64,000 bases of DNA from Leptotrichia sp. oral taxon 212 (lineage in GTDB: Bacteria > Fusobacteriota > Fusobacteriia > Fusobacteriales > Leptotrichiaceae). Made by a program: the position numbers and the translations under genes. The stretch spans positions 1,957,126 through 2,021,125 of the forward strand of contig NZ_CP012410.1 in the NCBI RefSeq assembly GCF_001274535.1, in the 5' to 3' direction. Numbering within the stretch: position 1 is the stretch's first letter; each line of letters opens with the position of its first letter. Under the pieces are notes generated by a model. It saw only the letters and a program-made list of their open reading frames with translations, had not been told where the DNA came from and did no database searches. Shown here piece after piece: positions 9,723 through 18,112 of this stretch.

Positions 9723-9733
9723 TTTTCCTCCTC

Positions 9734-10636
9734 CTAGTCTATATCTTTCGATAAAAATTTAAACTGTAATATTGAAATTATTCCTATTATTATTGCAAGA
9801 ATAATTCCCATTGCTGATGATACTCCGAATCTTCCTTCTGATATTGCCGTCTGATAGACAAGATACATTACAGTTGAAGTGGTATAATTCGGTCCACCAT
9901 GAGTAAGCAGCTGTATCAGAGCAAAAATCTGAAAACTATTTATTGTTGTAACAACTACTATATATAATGTTGTAGGCATTATCAGAGGCCATGTTACATT
10001 TCTAAACGCCTGCCATTTATTTGCACCATCTATTTCAGAAGCTTCCAGAAGATCCTTAGGTACATTTCCTAAAGCTGCCACATAAAGTATAATTGGCTGT
10101 CCCACGCTTGTAGTAATAAGGATTGCTATAATCGCAAATATTGCAGTCTTAGGATTTCCAAGCCAGTCTACAGGCTCTGATATAAAGTTCATCTTCTGAA
10201 AAACATAATTTAATATACCAAATTTCGGGTGATAAATCCAGTTCCATACAACTGTTATTGATACTACCGAAGATATCGCAGGGATATAGAAAACTCCCCT
10301 GAAAAATGATCTGACAGCTGCATTTTTTTCATATATGACATATGCTACGAATATTGAAAATACAACTACTATCGGCAATGCAACAAATGTTATGAACACC
10401 GTATTCCATGCAGATTTTATAAATATATCATTTTGAAACAAATTTATGTAATGTTTAAAACCTACAAAACTTATATTACGTCCCCTAAATCTGTATAGGG
10501 ACAGATGTATCCCCTTTAACATGGGATATAAAACAAAACTTAAAAAAAATACCATTACAGGCAATATAAACATGTATGCGCTGTAATCCACTTTTTTCCA
10601 GTTCCATTTATACTTGTCAATGGCTTTTTCCTTCAT
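9734..10636 (-). CDS. ABC sugar (sialic acid) permease, MalF type
   Basis: The second permease of the importer, with six predicted membrane helices and the EAA loop LLEASEIDGANKWQAFRNVT near residue 200. The open frame extends 14 codons further upstream, but that ATG has no ribosome site. The ATG chosen here (MKEKAIDKYK) is preceded by GGAGGAA at seven bases, giving 300 residues. It is 201 bases downstream of the binding-protein gene, with a stable hairpin in the gap. Confidence 0.92.
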   Translation of the reverse strand: MKEKAIDKYKWNWKKVDYSAYMFILPVMVFFLSFVLYPMLKGIHLSLYRFRGRNISFVGFKHYINLFQNDIFIKSAWNTVFITFVALPIVVVFSIFVAYVIYEKNAAVRSFFRGVFYIPAISSVVSITVVWNWIYHPKFGILNYVFQKMNFISEPVDWLGNPKTAIFAIIAILITTSVGQPIILYVAALGNVPKDLLEASEIDGANKWQAFRNVTWPLIMPTTLYIVVVTTINSFQIFALIQLLTHGGPNYTTSTVMYLVYQTAISEGRFGVSSAMGIILAIIIGIISILQFKFLSKDID

Positions 10637-10721
10637 AGCCGATTTCCTCCATCTCTTTTCCTGTCTTTCCAAATTCATTTAGATTCAGACTTTTCTCATA
10701 TTTTTTTAAATATTTCAATTA

Positions 10722-10749
10722 AAATGGGAGCTTTTGACAGCCCCCATTT
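10722..10749 (-). promoter_or_regulatory. Stem-loop between binding-protein and permease genes
   Basis: An 11-bp stem with one G-U pair (AAATGGGGGCT / AGCTCCCATTT) and a six-base loop lies in the gap after the binding-protein gene. A short T-rich stretch follows. In other ABC sugar operons such a hairpin lets the binding protein be made in excess of the permeases; that role is inferred here. Confidence 0.6.
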
Positions 10750-10837
10750 CTTCATTTTAATCTCCTTAATCTGCCATTATCACTTCAAAAAATAATCTTT
10801 TATCTGAAATGAAGTCTGAAAATAAATTTTTATTTAA

Positions 10838-12160
10838 TTATTTAGCATCCTGTATTGTTTTATTTGCATCAGTAACAAACTTATCCAGTCCATCTTTAGG
10901 CTGAACCTGTCCATTCAGTACAGATTGAACCATATTAAACCATAATGGTCTCATTTGAATAAATCCGTCTACTGTATTGTAGTATGGTCCATAGAATCCT
11001 ACTAATGATTCAAGATATTTCACTTCAGCGTCGTCACCATATATTCCTGTTTTTCCTGTAGGTGAGAAGTTATTTGTTGCTTTTAATGATCTTTCTCCCC
11101 ATACAGGGTCATTAACTATAAAATCTACAAATTTTTGTGCCGCTGCTACTTTTGCAGGATCTCCGTTATCGAATACTGCTGCTCCTGCCAGAAGGAATTC
11201 AAATTTAGCCTGTCCTGATGCATTAGGGAATGGTAGGAATACCGGTTCTACAACACCTTTTTCTATCGCTTCCTTATCCTGTCCTTTTAATCCTGGTGAA
11301 TAAAGTATTGTTACTAAAGCTTTTCCAGTTCTGAACGCTTCAAGTGCATCTTTTGCTTCAGCTGAAACACCTTTTCCTAATAATCCTTCATCATATGCTT
11401 TTTTAATCCAAGTTAAACTTTTTACTCCATTTTCATCATTAATTGTATATTTTGTTACTCCGTCGTCAGTTATCCATGAATTATAAAGGTTTGAAACAAA
11501 TGCTCTAGGTCCCTGATCTCCTGCCTGGCTTTTTGTATAGAACAGTACCGGATCGATAGAAGGATCCTTAGCTTTTGCAGCTTTAAGGAATTTTTCAAAT
11601 TCTTCTACAGTCCAGTTTCTTCCTGGTTTGTTTAAAGGTAATAAATCAGTTATTCCCATTTTATCAGTAAGTTTTTTATTAACTGCCATTACAAATGGGG
11701 CTGTTCCTAATGGATACATGTAAACTTTATTATCAAAGCTGCTTGCTGAAAGTATTTCTTTTGAATACTTTGAAGTATCTATATCATTAAATGGTGCCAG
11801 AACTCCATTTTTTGCCCAGGCAATAACTCTTCCTGGAGCATCTATTACCACATCAGGATTAGATTTTGCCTGAATAGCGGTTTCTATTTTAGCAGGTCCG
11901 TCAGTAAATTCAATTTTCTGATACTCAACCTTGATGTTTGGATTTTTTTCCTCAAATGCTTTAATCAATGCCTTATCATATTCTTCAGGTGTTTTATATT
12001 CACTATCGGAGGTAAAATTTGGGAAAGACCAGTATTTTATTGTCACCTTTTTATTAGGATCCAATTTTGGTGCTTCCTTCTTTTCTCCTCCTCCACATGC
12101 CATCAGACCAAAAGCCATTAATGTTCCAATTAAAACTTTTTTCATAATTTTTTTACTCAT
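10838..12160 (-). CDS. Sialic acid ABC transporter substrate-binding lipoprotein
   Basis: Family 1 extracellular solute-binding protein (MalE/UgpB-like), 440 residues. The N-terminus is a lipoprotein signal with lipobox LMAC, Cys22 being the lipidated residue, followed by GGGEKKEAPK. The mature part has the family's typical KVTIKYWSFPNF opening and FEEKNPNIKVEY. The frame extends 28 codons further upstream, but GGAGG sits seven bases before the ATG chosen here and the signal peptide begins there. It is the first gene of the nan operon, with a good promoter upstream. SatA-like function is inferred from the neighbouring genes. Confidence 0.93.
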   Translation of the reverse strand: MSKKIMKKVLIGTLMAFGLMACGGGEKKEAPKLDPNKKVTIKYWSFPNFTSDSEYKTPEEYDKALIKAFEEKNPNIKVEYQKIEFTDGPAKIETAIQAKSNPDVVIDAPGRVIAWAKNGVLAPFNDIDTSKYSKEILSASSFDNKVYMYPLGTAPFVMAVNKKLTDKMGITDLLPLNKPGRNWTVEEFEKFLKAAKAKDPSIDPVLFYTKSQAGDQGPRAFVSNLYNSWITDDGVTKYTINDENGVKSLTWIKKAYDEGLLGKGVSAEAKDALEAFRTGKALVTILYSPGLKGQDKEAIEKGVVEPVFLPFPNASGQAKFEFLLAGAAVFDNGDPAKVAAAQKFVDFIVNDPVWGERSLKATNNFSPTGKTGIYGDDAEVKYLESLVGFYGPYYNTVDGFIQMRPLWFNMVQSVLNGQVQPKDGLDKFVTDANKTIQDAK

Positions 12161-12211
12161 TGCAATACCTCCAAAAATTTTATAAATTACACTCCGTTTT
12201 ATATTTAATAT

Positions 12212-12239
12212 ATTATACCCTATTTTTTCGGTTTGTAAA
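12212..12239 (-). promoter_or_regulatory. Promoter of the sialic acid operon
   Basis: TTTACA and TATAAT are separated by 16 bases on the minus strand, about 50 bases before the binding-protein ATG. A homopolymer-rich A/T tract lies immediately upstream (12245-12290). No operator is obvious beyond these A/T tracts. Confidence 0.6.
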
Positions 12240-12297
12240 TACATTTTTGAAAAAAAAATTGTTTTTTTTTATATTTTTTAAAAAAAAATTTCATTAA

Positions 12298-12354
12298 CTA
12301 AAAAATAAAAAATAAGGTTACCTTTAAAATGTTGTTTCGCATGTAACCTTATTT
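12298..12354 (-). terminator. Rho-independent terminator after thioredoxin gene
   Basis: A perfect 11-12-bp stem (AATAAGGTTAC / GTAACCTTATT) with a 21-base loop, followed on the minus strand by a run of T with one A. It separates the thioredoxin unit from the nan operon. Confidence 0.75.
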
Positions 12355-12425
12355 GAAAAATTTATTTATTATTTTTCACTTTATTTTATAATTGAATTTT
12401 CATCCCCTTATTCAAAAAAATCATT

Positions 12426-12743
12426 TTATAGATACTTATTTACTTTTTTCATAATTTCATCCTTTGTCATGAATCCTGTCAGCCTTTCAGCCAGTTTTCC
12501 ATTTTTAAATACAATTATCGTAGGTACACTTCTTATTTCATATTCTACAGCAAGATCGCCTGCCTGATCTACATCCACTTTAATTACTTTATAATCTGTT
12601 ACTTTTGCCACTTCATTCAGAACAGGTTCAAGCATCTGACATGGCCCGCACCATATAGCTGAAAAGTCTACCAGTGTTATCCCTTCTTTTACCAGCATTT
12701 CTTTCAGAAAACCCTCACCATTATAATTGATAAGTTCGCTCAT
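12426..12743 (-). CDS. trxA: Thioredoxin
   Basis: Small cytoplasmic disulfide reductase with the classical WCGPC active site (residues 31-35 from this start), VDVDQAGDLAVEYEIRSVPT including the cis-proline, and a KNGK turn. Length is about 105 residues, as usual. A TTG two codons upstream could also be the start; GGAGG is 4 bases from the TTG and 10 from the ATG, so the choice is open. It is flanked by a terminator downstream and is 75 bases downstream of the glycosylase gene. Confidence 0.95.
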   Translation of the reverse strand: MSELINYNGEGFLKEMLVKEGITLVDFSAIWCGPCQMLEPVLNEVAKVTDYKVIKVDVDQAGDLAVEYEIRSVPTIIVFKNGKLAERLTGFMTKDEIMKKVNKYL

Positions 12744-12824
12744 TTCCAATCTTCCTCCTATAAATTTTTCAATAAATCATGTAAAACAGTAAAATCATAG
12801 AAATAATACGCCTGCAATTCAGAT

Positions 12825-13502
12825 TTACTTAAATACTTCCCCTGCTTCCTTGTACCACAGCACTAAATCCAGCGCATCCATTCCTATCCCTGAAAATTCT
12901 GAATATTCTTTCATCTTATCTTCTATTTCATAATATTTTTTTATTGTCATTGATTTTGGAACTTCATCTATTACATTCAATTCCGCCAGATTTCTTAAAA
13001 TATGTCTGTCAAGTATTGCTATTTCTTTTCCAAATCCTAAATTTCTTAATACATGATTTGCTTCCTTCATTCCCATACCTTTTATATTTTTAAGAATCCA
13101 TTCTCTTTTTTCAAATGTATTTCCCTGTCTTGAAAGAATTTCTCTTGGCTGAAGTTTCCCATCTTCAGTCATAAGCTTCCTCAATTCAACAAGATATTTT
13201 GACTTATTATTCTTAAATCTTACAATATTCAGATATTCCGCAATTTCTTCAGCTTTCCCACTGAAAAGCAGTCCATTCTCTACAAGTGTAGTAATCGCCT
13301 GCCATGCATTTTTTGCTTTTGACTGAGGTGTCAGTATGCAGAATGCTACTTCTGCAAAAACTTCCTTTTCACTTCCCTTCCATGCTTTTTTATACCCTTT
13401 TATTGCCTTCTCAACATCTTTTTCTATTTCTGTATGTATTTTTACTATCTTATCATGTAATTCTTTATTTATTCTTTTTTCTAATTTATTTACTTTCTTC
13501 AA
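12825..13502 (-). CDS. ogg: Ogg2-type N-glycosylase/DNA lyase
   Basis: HhH-GPD base-excision repair enzyme that removes 8-oxoguanine and cuts the DNA backbone. The helix-hairpin-helix with catalytic Lys is seen in NIKGMGMKEANHVLRNLGFG (near residue 145), followed by the catalytic Asp in AILDRHILRNL. This arrangement matches the archaeal/thermophile Ogg2 group. A longer frame from an ATG at 13529 lacks a ribosome site; GGGAGG lies six bases before the TTG used here, giving 225 residues. N-terminal helices are typical of the group. Confidence 0.87.
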   Translation of the reverse strand: MKKVNKLEKRINKELHDKIVKIHTEIEKDVEKAIKGYKKAWKGSEKEVFAEVAFCILTPQSKAKNAWQAITTLVENGLLFSGKAEEIAEYLNIVRFKNNKSKYLVELRKLMTEDGKLQPREILSRQGNTFEKREWILKNIKGMGMKEANHVLRNLGFGKEIAILDRHILRNLAELNVIDEVPKSMTIKKYYEIEDKMKEYSEFSGIGMDALDLVLWYKEAGEVFK

Positions 13503-13554
13503 AATATTCCTCCCGTTTTTCTCCAGCATTTAAAATTTTAAAATATCAAAAATT

Positions 13555-14430
13555 TTATTCCAGATAAAATTTTCCTATAGCATCCAATGCCTCGTCAGTT
13601 TCCTTCAGAGGAGCCAGAATCCAGTCATGGCATAAATTTTCACCTATATACAGCTCCATTCTTGTTCCTATTGCAATATCAAACATATCACTTAATTTCA
13701 TGCAGTCAGGATAAAGAACTTCATTTGTTCCAAAAAGGAGCATTATATCTCCCAGATTATCCATATTTCCATAGACAGGAGAAACAAGAGGTGATTTTAA
13801 ATCTAAATTTCCGGCATATTGCTTTCCAGCTTTTATAAGACTTTGTACAGGAAGTAACGGATCTTTTTCCTCAAAATCCTTTATTTCTTCATTTGTCATT
13901 GAAATATCAGGCCAGGGAGACATCAGTACAGTCTTTTTAGGAAATGGTGTTACATGATTATCCCTTGCTTCCTGAAGAAATGCCAATGCTAATCCTCCAC
14001 CTGCAGAATCTCCAAAAAAGTAAAATTCATCTCCTATGTTTTTTTCAGTAACAGATTTATATGCCTTCATTAATACCTCATGAGTTTTATCAGCAGTATA
14101 TTCAGGTGCCAGAGGATAATCTACAAAAGTTACTTTCAGGTTATACTTTTTTACCATTCTTTCAACTATATTCTTATGACTTCTTACAGCTCTTAAGACA
14201 TAACCTCCACCATGAAGAAAAATCACATGTCTGTTCAAAGATTTTTCAGTCTTTACAGTTATTACCTGAAAGCCATCTATAAATTCTTCTTCTGCAATGA
14301 ACTCCTTCCTGAAATTTTTTCTGTTAAAAAAATCCGTATCTCTTCTTGGATTTTCCATGGCTTTTTCATTTCCTCTTTTTGCATTTACCAGCTTTGCCAC
14401 AGGTACTGCTATATCTGATAATAAGCTCAT
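13555..14430 (-). CDS. Alpha/beta hydrolase, hormone-sensitive lipase family
   Basis: A 291-residue esterase-type hydrolase. It has the HSL-family oxyanion motif HGGGYVLRA near residue 74, the nucleophile elbow GDSAGGGLALA near 145, and a C-terminal His in LCHDWILAP. No signal peptide is seen, so it is probably cytoplasmic. The natural substrate cannot be inferred. An unusual feature is an 8-bp inverted repeat lying between the ribosome site and the start codon (see separate entry). Confidence 0.88.
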   Translation of the reverse strand: MSLLSDIAVPVAKLVNAKRGNEKAMENPRRDTDFFNRKNFRKEFIAEEEFIDGFQVITVKTEKSLNRHVIFLHGGGYVLRAVRSHKNIVERMVKKYNLKVTFVDYPLAPEYTADKTHEVLMKAYKSVTEKNIGDEFYFFGDSAGGGLALAFLQEARDNHVTPFPKKTVLMSPWPDISMTNEEIKDFEEKDPLLPVQSLIKAGKQYAGNLDLKSPLVSPVYGNMDNLGDIMLLFGTNEVLYPDCMKLSDMFDIAIGTRMELYIGENLCHDWILAPLKETDEALDAIGKFYLE

Positions 14431-14436
14431 CCCTAT

Positions 14437-14459
14437 ACAGTTACTGAATTTGTAACTGT
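14437..14459. promoter_or_regulatory. Perfect inverted repeat between ribosome site and start codon
   Basis: ACAGTTAC and GTAACTGT form a perfect 8-bp inverted repeat with a 7-base centre. On the minus strand the AAAGGAG lies just upstream and the hydrolase ATG seven bases downstream. Folded in mRNA, the hairpin would bring AAAGGAG to about seven bases from the ATG; as DNA it could also be an operator. Confidence 0.6.
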
Positions 14460-14514
14460 TCTCCTTTCACTGTTTATTTTTAATATTATATCATTTTTAC
14501 AGAGAACCTTCAAA

Positions 14515-16050
14515 TCAATATTTCTTTCTGTAATTCAATGCTTCCAGCAGATGTACCACTTCTATATTTTCTGAATTTTCAAGATCTGCTATTGTTCTTG
14601 ATACTTTTAAAATCTTATCATAGGCTCTTACAGATAATTTCAGCTCATCAATTGCCCGCTCAAGAATTTTTTTTGCTTCTTCGTCTATTTTACAGTATTC
14701 TGAAATCTGTTTTCTGTTCATTTTACCATTCAGAAAATCTTCATTAAATCTTTTTCTCTGAATTTCTCTTGCTTTTATAACTCTCTTTCTGATAATTTCT
14801 GATGATTCGGATTCAGTTTCACTGAAAATTTCTTCCTTTTTCAATCTTCTCATTTCCACATATAAATCTATCCTGTCCAGTAAAGGCCCTGAAAATTTTT
14901 TCTGATAATTTTTTATATCCCTCAGACTGTCCCTGCACTGGGGATCATCCTGGAAAAAACCTCCAGGTGTTGGATTCGATGCCGCAATCATTATATTATT
15001 CACTGGATAATTCACTATAAGATTTGCTCTTGAAATAGTCACATTTCCATCTTCCAAAGGCTGTCTCAAGGTTTCCAGCGTTCTTGTCCCAAATTCACCA
15101 AGCTCATCCATAAAAAATACACCGTTTAATGCCAATGTTATTTCCCCGGCCCTTATGGCTCCTCCCACAAGTGCAGTCTGTGTTGCCGAATGATGTGGAG
15201 CCCTGAAAGGTCTTTCAGTAATTACAGGCTTGTCAGGTGATAACATTCCTGAAATACTGTATATTTTAGTAGTTTCTATTATTTCCTTTTCACTCATCTC
15301 AGGCAGTATCGTTACAAATCTTTTTGCCAGCATTGATTTTCCGGAACCAGGGTCTCCCATCAGAAATATATTATGACCACCTGCCGCTGCTATTTCCATT
15401 GCCCTTTTTGCCAGAAGCTGTCCCTTCACATCAGAAAAATCAATCTCATTTTTTTCTTCTCTATTATTTTTACTTTTTTCCTTATTTTTTAAAGTCATTT
15501 TTTCTTTCATGTTCTTATACAGTTCATCAATTCCAATTTTTCCGTTTAAAAAGCTTACAGCTTCCTCTATTCTTGATACAGGAACTATCTCCACTCCTGA
15601 AATAAGACAGGCTTCATCATAATTTTCATACGGTATTATTATACCTCTTATTTCTTTTTCTTTTGCAAGAATCGTCGCATTTATGGCACCTTTTACAGAT
15701 TTTATTTCTCCATTTAGGGATATTTCTCCTAATATCAGATAATTCTTAAAATTGTCAACATTTCTTATTTTTCCAATATTTGCAAGTATTCCTAAAAAAA
15801 TTCCCAGATCAAAGCTGCTTCCTTTTTTCTTGACATCTGCCGGAGAAAGATTTACAAGAACTCTTTTTATTGGAAATTCAAGTCCAATATTTTTAAAACA
15901 GCTCCTTATTCTCTCTTTACTTTCAAGTATGGCGAGATCTCCCATTCCTACAATATTGAAAACCGGTAATCCATTTGAAATATCTGTTTCTATCTCCACA
16001 ATATACGATTCTATCCCCAAATAACCACAACTATATACACTTATAGCCAT
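14515..16050 (-). CDS. comM: ComM/YifB-family AAA+ ATPase (Mg-chelatase-like)
   Basis: ComM is a hexameric helicase that promotes branch migration during natural transformation. Domains seen: N-terminal Lon-like fold (residues about 1-180, with GLPVFNIVGMGD and LSPADVKKKGSSFDLGIFLG), AAA+ core with Walker A MGDPGSGKSMLAKRF near 212, Walker B FFMDELGEF, sensor region AASNPTPGGF, and the C-terminal Mg-chelatase domain. The frame extends 14 codons upstream, but GGGGGAA lies right before the ATG of MAISVYSCGYLG, giving 511 residues (E. coli YifB is 506). With comEC and a prepilin gene in this window it points to competence. Confidence 0.94.
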   Translation of the reverse strand: MAISVYSCGYLGIESYIVEIETDISNGLPVFNIVGMGDLAILESKERIRSCFKNIGLEFPIKRVLVNLSPADVKKKGSSFDLGIFLGILANIGKIRNVDNFKNYLILGEISLNGEIKSVKGAINATILAKEKEIRGIIIPYENYDEACLISGVEIVPVSRIEEAVSFLNGKIGIDELYKNMKEKMTLKNKEKSKNNREEKNEIDFSDVKGQLLAKRAMEIAAAGGHNIFLMGDPGSGKSMLAKRFVTILPEMSEKEIIETTKIYSISGMLSPDKPVITERPFRAPHHSATQTALVGGAIRAGEITLALNGVFFMDELGEFGTRTLETLRQPLEDGNVTISRANLIVNYPVNNIMIAASNPTPGGFFQDDPQCRDSLRDIKNYQKKFSGPLLDRIDLYVEMRRLKKEEIFSETESESSEIIRKRVIKAREIQRKRFNEDFLNGKMNRKQISEYCKIDEEAKKILERAIDELKLSVRAYDKILKVSRTIADLENSENIEVVHLLEALNYRKKY

Positions 16051-16219
16051 ATTTCCCCCATTCATTTTTAAAATTAATCTTTTCTTAATCAATATAATTT
16101 ACCATTTTTAACTATCTTTTTCAACTGTTTTTTTTTATTTAATTAAAAGTCATCGCTAAGTAGTTTTTAAGTTTCAAATGATATATTCATATCGAAGAAA
16201 AAAAATCTAAGGAAGAGAG

Positions 16220-16576
16220 TTGAGAAAAATGAAAACATTAAAAAAATCTATGTTAATTTTATCTGTAATGACAGTGATAGGAGGTTTAGGATTTAATGCA
16301 ATGGCTAAAAGTTCTAAAAAGAAAAGACCAGCTGTCAGAAAAGTTTCAGTACAAACTTATACTTGCGGTTCTGACACTATAAAAGTTTCTTATCCTACAA
16401 GCAATTCTGCAAGAATTGTTGATGCTTCAGGTAGAATCTACAACTTAAAATCAGCAGTATCTGCAAGTGGTGCAAGATACACATCAAAAGGAGGCGACAT
16501 AGAATTTTTCACAAGTGGAGATAATGTTCTTTTCACAGGACCTTCAGGAATTGAAACTTCATGTTCTAAAAAATAA
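16220..16576 (+). CDS. Secreted MliC/PliC-like lysozyme inhibitor
   Basis: A 118-residue exported protein. The signal peptide covers about residues 1-29 (hydrophobic MLILSVMTVIGGLGF, cleavage after AMA), followed by a very basic KSSKKKRPAVRK stretch. The mature domain fits MliC: YTCGSDTIKVSYP, then the invariant SASGARY loop (83-87 SGARY) that blocks the active site of c-type lysozyme, then GDIEFFTSGDNVLF. Cys49 and Cys115 probably pair. There is no lipobox, so it should be a soluble periplasmic form. Start is TTG or the ATG at 16229. It is a single-gene unit on the plus strand with a strong terminator. Confidence 0.8.
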   Translation: MRKMKTLKKSMLILSVMTVIGGLGFNAMAKSSKKKRPAVRKVSVQTYTCGSDTIKVSYPTSNSARIVDASGRIYNLKSAVSASGARYTSKGGDIEFFTSGDNVLFTGPSGIETSCSKK

Positions 16577-16642
16577 GTGGAATAATCTCAAAATAGCTTA
16601 ATAAAAAAATAATCTCTAATAATTTATCATATATACAAAATT

Positions 16643-16684
16643 TCTGTTTCCAAAGTGAAAATATTTTTGGAAACAGATTTTTTT
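16643..16684 (+). terminator. Rho-independent terminator after MliC-like gene
   Basis: A 12-bp perfect stem (TCTGTTTCCAAA / TTTGGAAACAGA), 11-base loop, then seven T on the plus strand. Confidence 0.9.
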
Positions 16685-16693
16685 ATACTGAAA

Positions 16694-16747
16694 GAAAAAA
16701 ACATGACCAAAAGACTTTCTTTATAGTCTTTAAAATCATGTTTTTTT
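16694..16747. terminator. Bidirectional terminator
   Basis: ACATGA...AAAGACT pairs with AGTCTTT...TCATGT, with A-rich and T-rich runs on both sides. On the minus strand it ends the nusB-side operon after the small membrane protein gene; on the plus strand it backs up the preceding terminator. Confidence 0.75.
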
Positions 16748-16770
16748 ATTTAGTTACTATCAAGCATTTT

Positions 16771-17031
16771 TTATTCTTCTTCATAAGAATCAGAATTTTT
16801 ATCCACTTTCACTGGTCTTATGCTTCCAATAATAAAGATAAGGCTGAGTATCCATTGGACTATAGTTCCTGCCATAAATCCAAACAGATCGTAAACCCAT
16901 GAAATAATTCTGGGAACTGTTATACTTCCTGATAATGTTCCACTCTGATAAGAAATAAAATAAAATGTTGTTACTGCAAACCACACTATTCCGATTAATA
17001 AGCTTTGCCAAGATATATGAAATTTCTTCAT
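16771..17031 (-). CDS. Small two-helix membrane protein
   Basis: An 86-residue protein that I do not recognise. Two membrane segments are at about residues 8-27 and 47-70, and the C-terminus is charged (VDKNSDSYEEE). It lies 38 bases downstream of nusB and just before a bidirectional terminator, so it is the last gene of the acc-asp23-amaP-nusB operon. The AGGAG ribosome site is ten bases from the ATG. It may belong with the envelope proteins Asp23/AmaP upstream, by position only. Confidence 0.7.
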   Translation of the reverse strand: MKKFHISWQSLLIGIVWFAVTTFYFISYQSGTLSGSITVPRIISWVYDLFGFMAGTIVQWILSLIFIIGSIRPVKVDKNSDSYEEE

Positions 17032-17069
17032 TTAAAATTTTCTCCTCTCAGATTTATTTTTAAATAATA

Positions 17070-17474
17070 CTAGGCATTATTCTGTTTTACAAGTTTTGCC
17101 AATATTCCGTTCAGAAATTCCTTCGTATCGTCATAAGAATATTTTTTAGCCAACTCAACTGCTTCATTTATAGCTATTTCATATCCTATTTTCTTTATTG
17201 TAATCTCATAAAAAGATATTTTCAGAAGAACTTTTTCAAGCGTTCCCAATCTTTCATATGTCCATCCGTCAAGTATTTCCTTTATTTTTTCTATAAGAAC
17301 TTCTTCATTTTCAATTATATCAATAATATAAGATTTTAAAAATTCAACATGTTCTTCCTTTCTTATATTATTTTCCTTAATTGTTTCCTCAATTCTCTTT
17401 TCTACATTATTATCAGTCAGTTCCTTTTCAAAAAGGAGTTTAAAAATTTCTTCCCGAATTTCTCTACGTGTCAT
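17070..17474 (-). CDS. nusB: Transcription antitermination factor NusB
   Basis: Binds boxA RNA with NusE (ribosomal protein S10) during rRNA transcription. The all-helical NusB fold is visible in the 134 residues: TRREIREEIFKLLFEKEL at the N-terminus and INEAVELAKKYSYDDTKEFLNGILAKL at the C-terminus, both family hallmarks. The start ATG overlaps the amaP stop by one base (TAATG), implying translational coupling. The order accB-accC-asp23-nusB is the same as in Bacillus. Confidence 0.95.
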   Translation of the reverse strand: MTRREIREEIFKLLFEKELTDNNVEKRIEETIKENNIRKEEHVEFLKSYIIDIIENEEVLIEKIKEILDGWTYERLGTLEKVLLKISFYEITIKKIGYEIAINEAVELAKKYSYDDTKEFLNGILAKLVKQNNA

Positions 17475-18100
17475 TAATTTTCTCCTTCTTTTTGATCAGA
17501 ATTTTTCTCCTCTGAAACTGTTTCTATAATATTTTCCTTAATATTTACAGGCTCATCAATTATTTTCTTTTCAACAATTGTTTCACCTAGAACTTTTTTC
17601 AGATTTACCTTACTTTTCTTAACAGTAATTCCTGTAGAATTAAATACATGCTCAGAAAGTTTTTCCTGTATTTTTGACAATTTGTCCTTTAAATTATCTA
17701 CATTATATGTGTCTACCACTGCTTCTATAACTACTGCTTTTCCGCTAGGATAAGATTTTATCTTGGAATTTTTTATAATTTCCTGCGAAGTAAGAAAATC
17801 TTTTGCAACTTCATTTATAGTTTTTATTGTAACTTCTATTTCACCGCTCTTATTCTTAACTTTTCTGTTATTAGAATATTTTGTCAGTCTATTTATATAG
17901 GATAGAAGAAATATTACCAGATAAATAATCGACAGAAGCCCAAGAACTATTTTTACTTTTGTACTTCCAAGATCAATCATACTATCCAGTATTGTCAAAT
18001 AATTTGTTCTCATTATCAAGTCTGATATACTGGCAAATGCCAATCCAACAAATCCAAGTATAACAGACAATCTAGCAAGAAGACCTAATAAAGCTATCAT
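17474..18100 (-). CDS. amaP: AmaP-like membrane anchor of Asp23
   Basis: A 208-residue membrane protein. Two N-terminal membrane helices (about residues 3-25 and 45-67) are followed by a soluble domain (VTIKTINEVAKDFLTSQEI ... VVIEAVVDTYNVDNLKDKL) resembling the Asp23-like DUF322 fold found in AmaP. In Staphylococcus AmaP tethers Asp23 to the membrane. A charged tail of about 45 residues is rich in E and K. It lies between the asp23-like gene and nusB in one operon. Confidence 0.85.
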   Translation of the reverse strand: MIALLGLLARLSVILGFVGLAFASISDLIMRTNYLTILDSMIDLGSTKVKIVLGLLSIIYLVIFLLSYINRLTKYSNNRKVKNKSGEIEVTIKTINEVAKDFLTSQEIIKNSKIKSYPSGKAVVIEAVVDTYNVDNLKDKLSKIQEKLSEHVFNSTGITVKKSKVNLKKVLGETIVEKKIIDEPVNIKENIIETVSEEKNSDQKEGEN

Positions 18101-18112
18101 AAATCACTCCTT

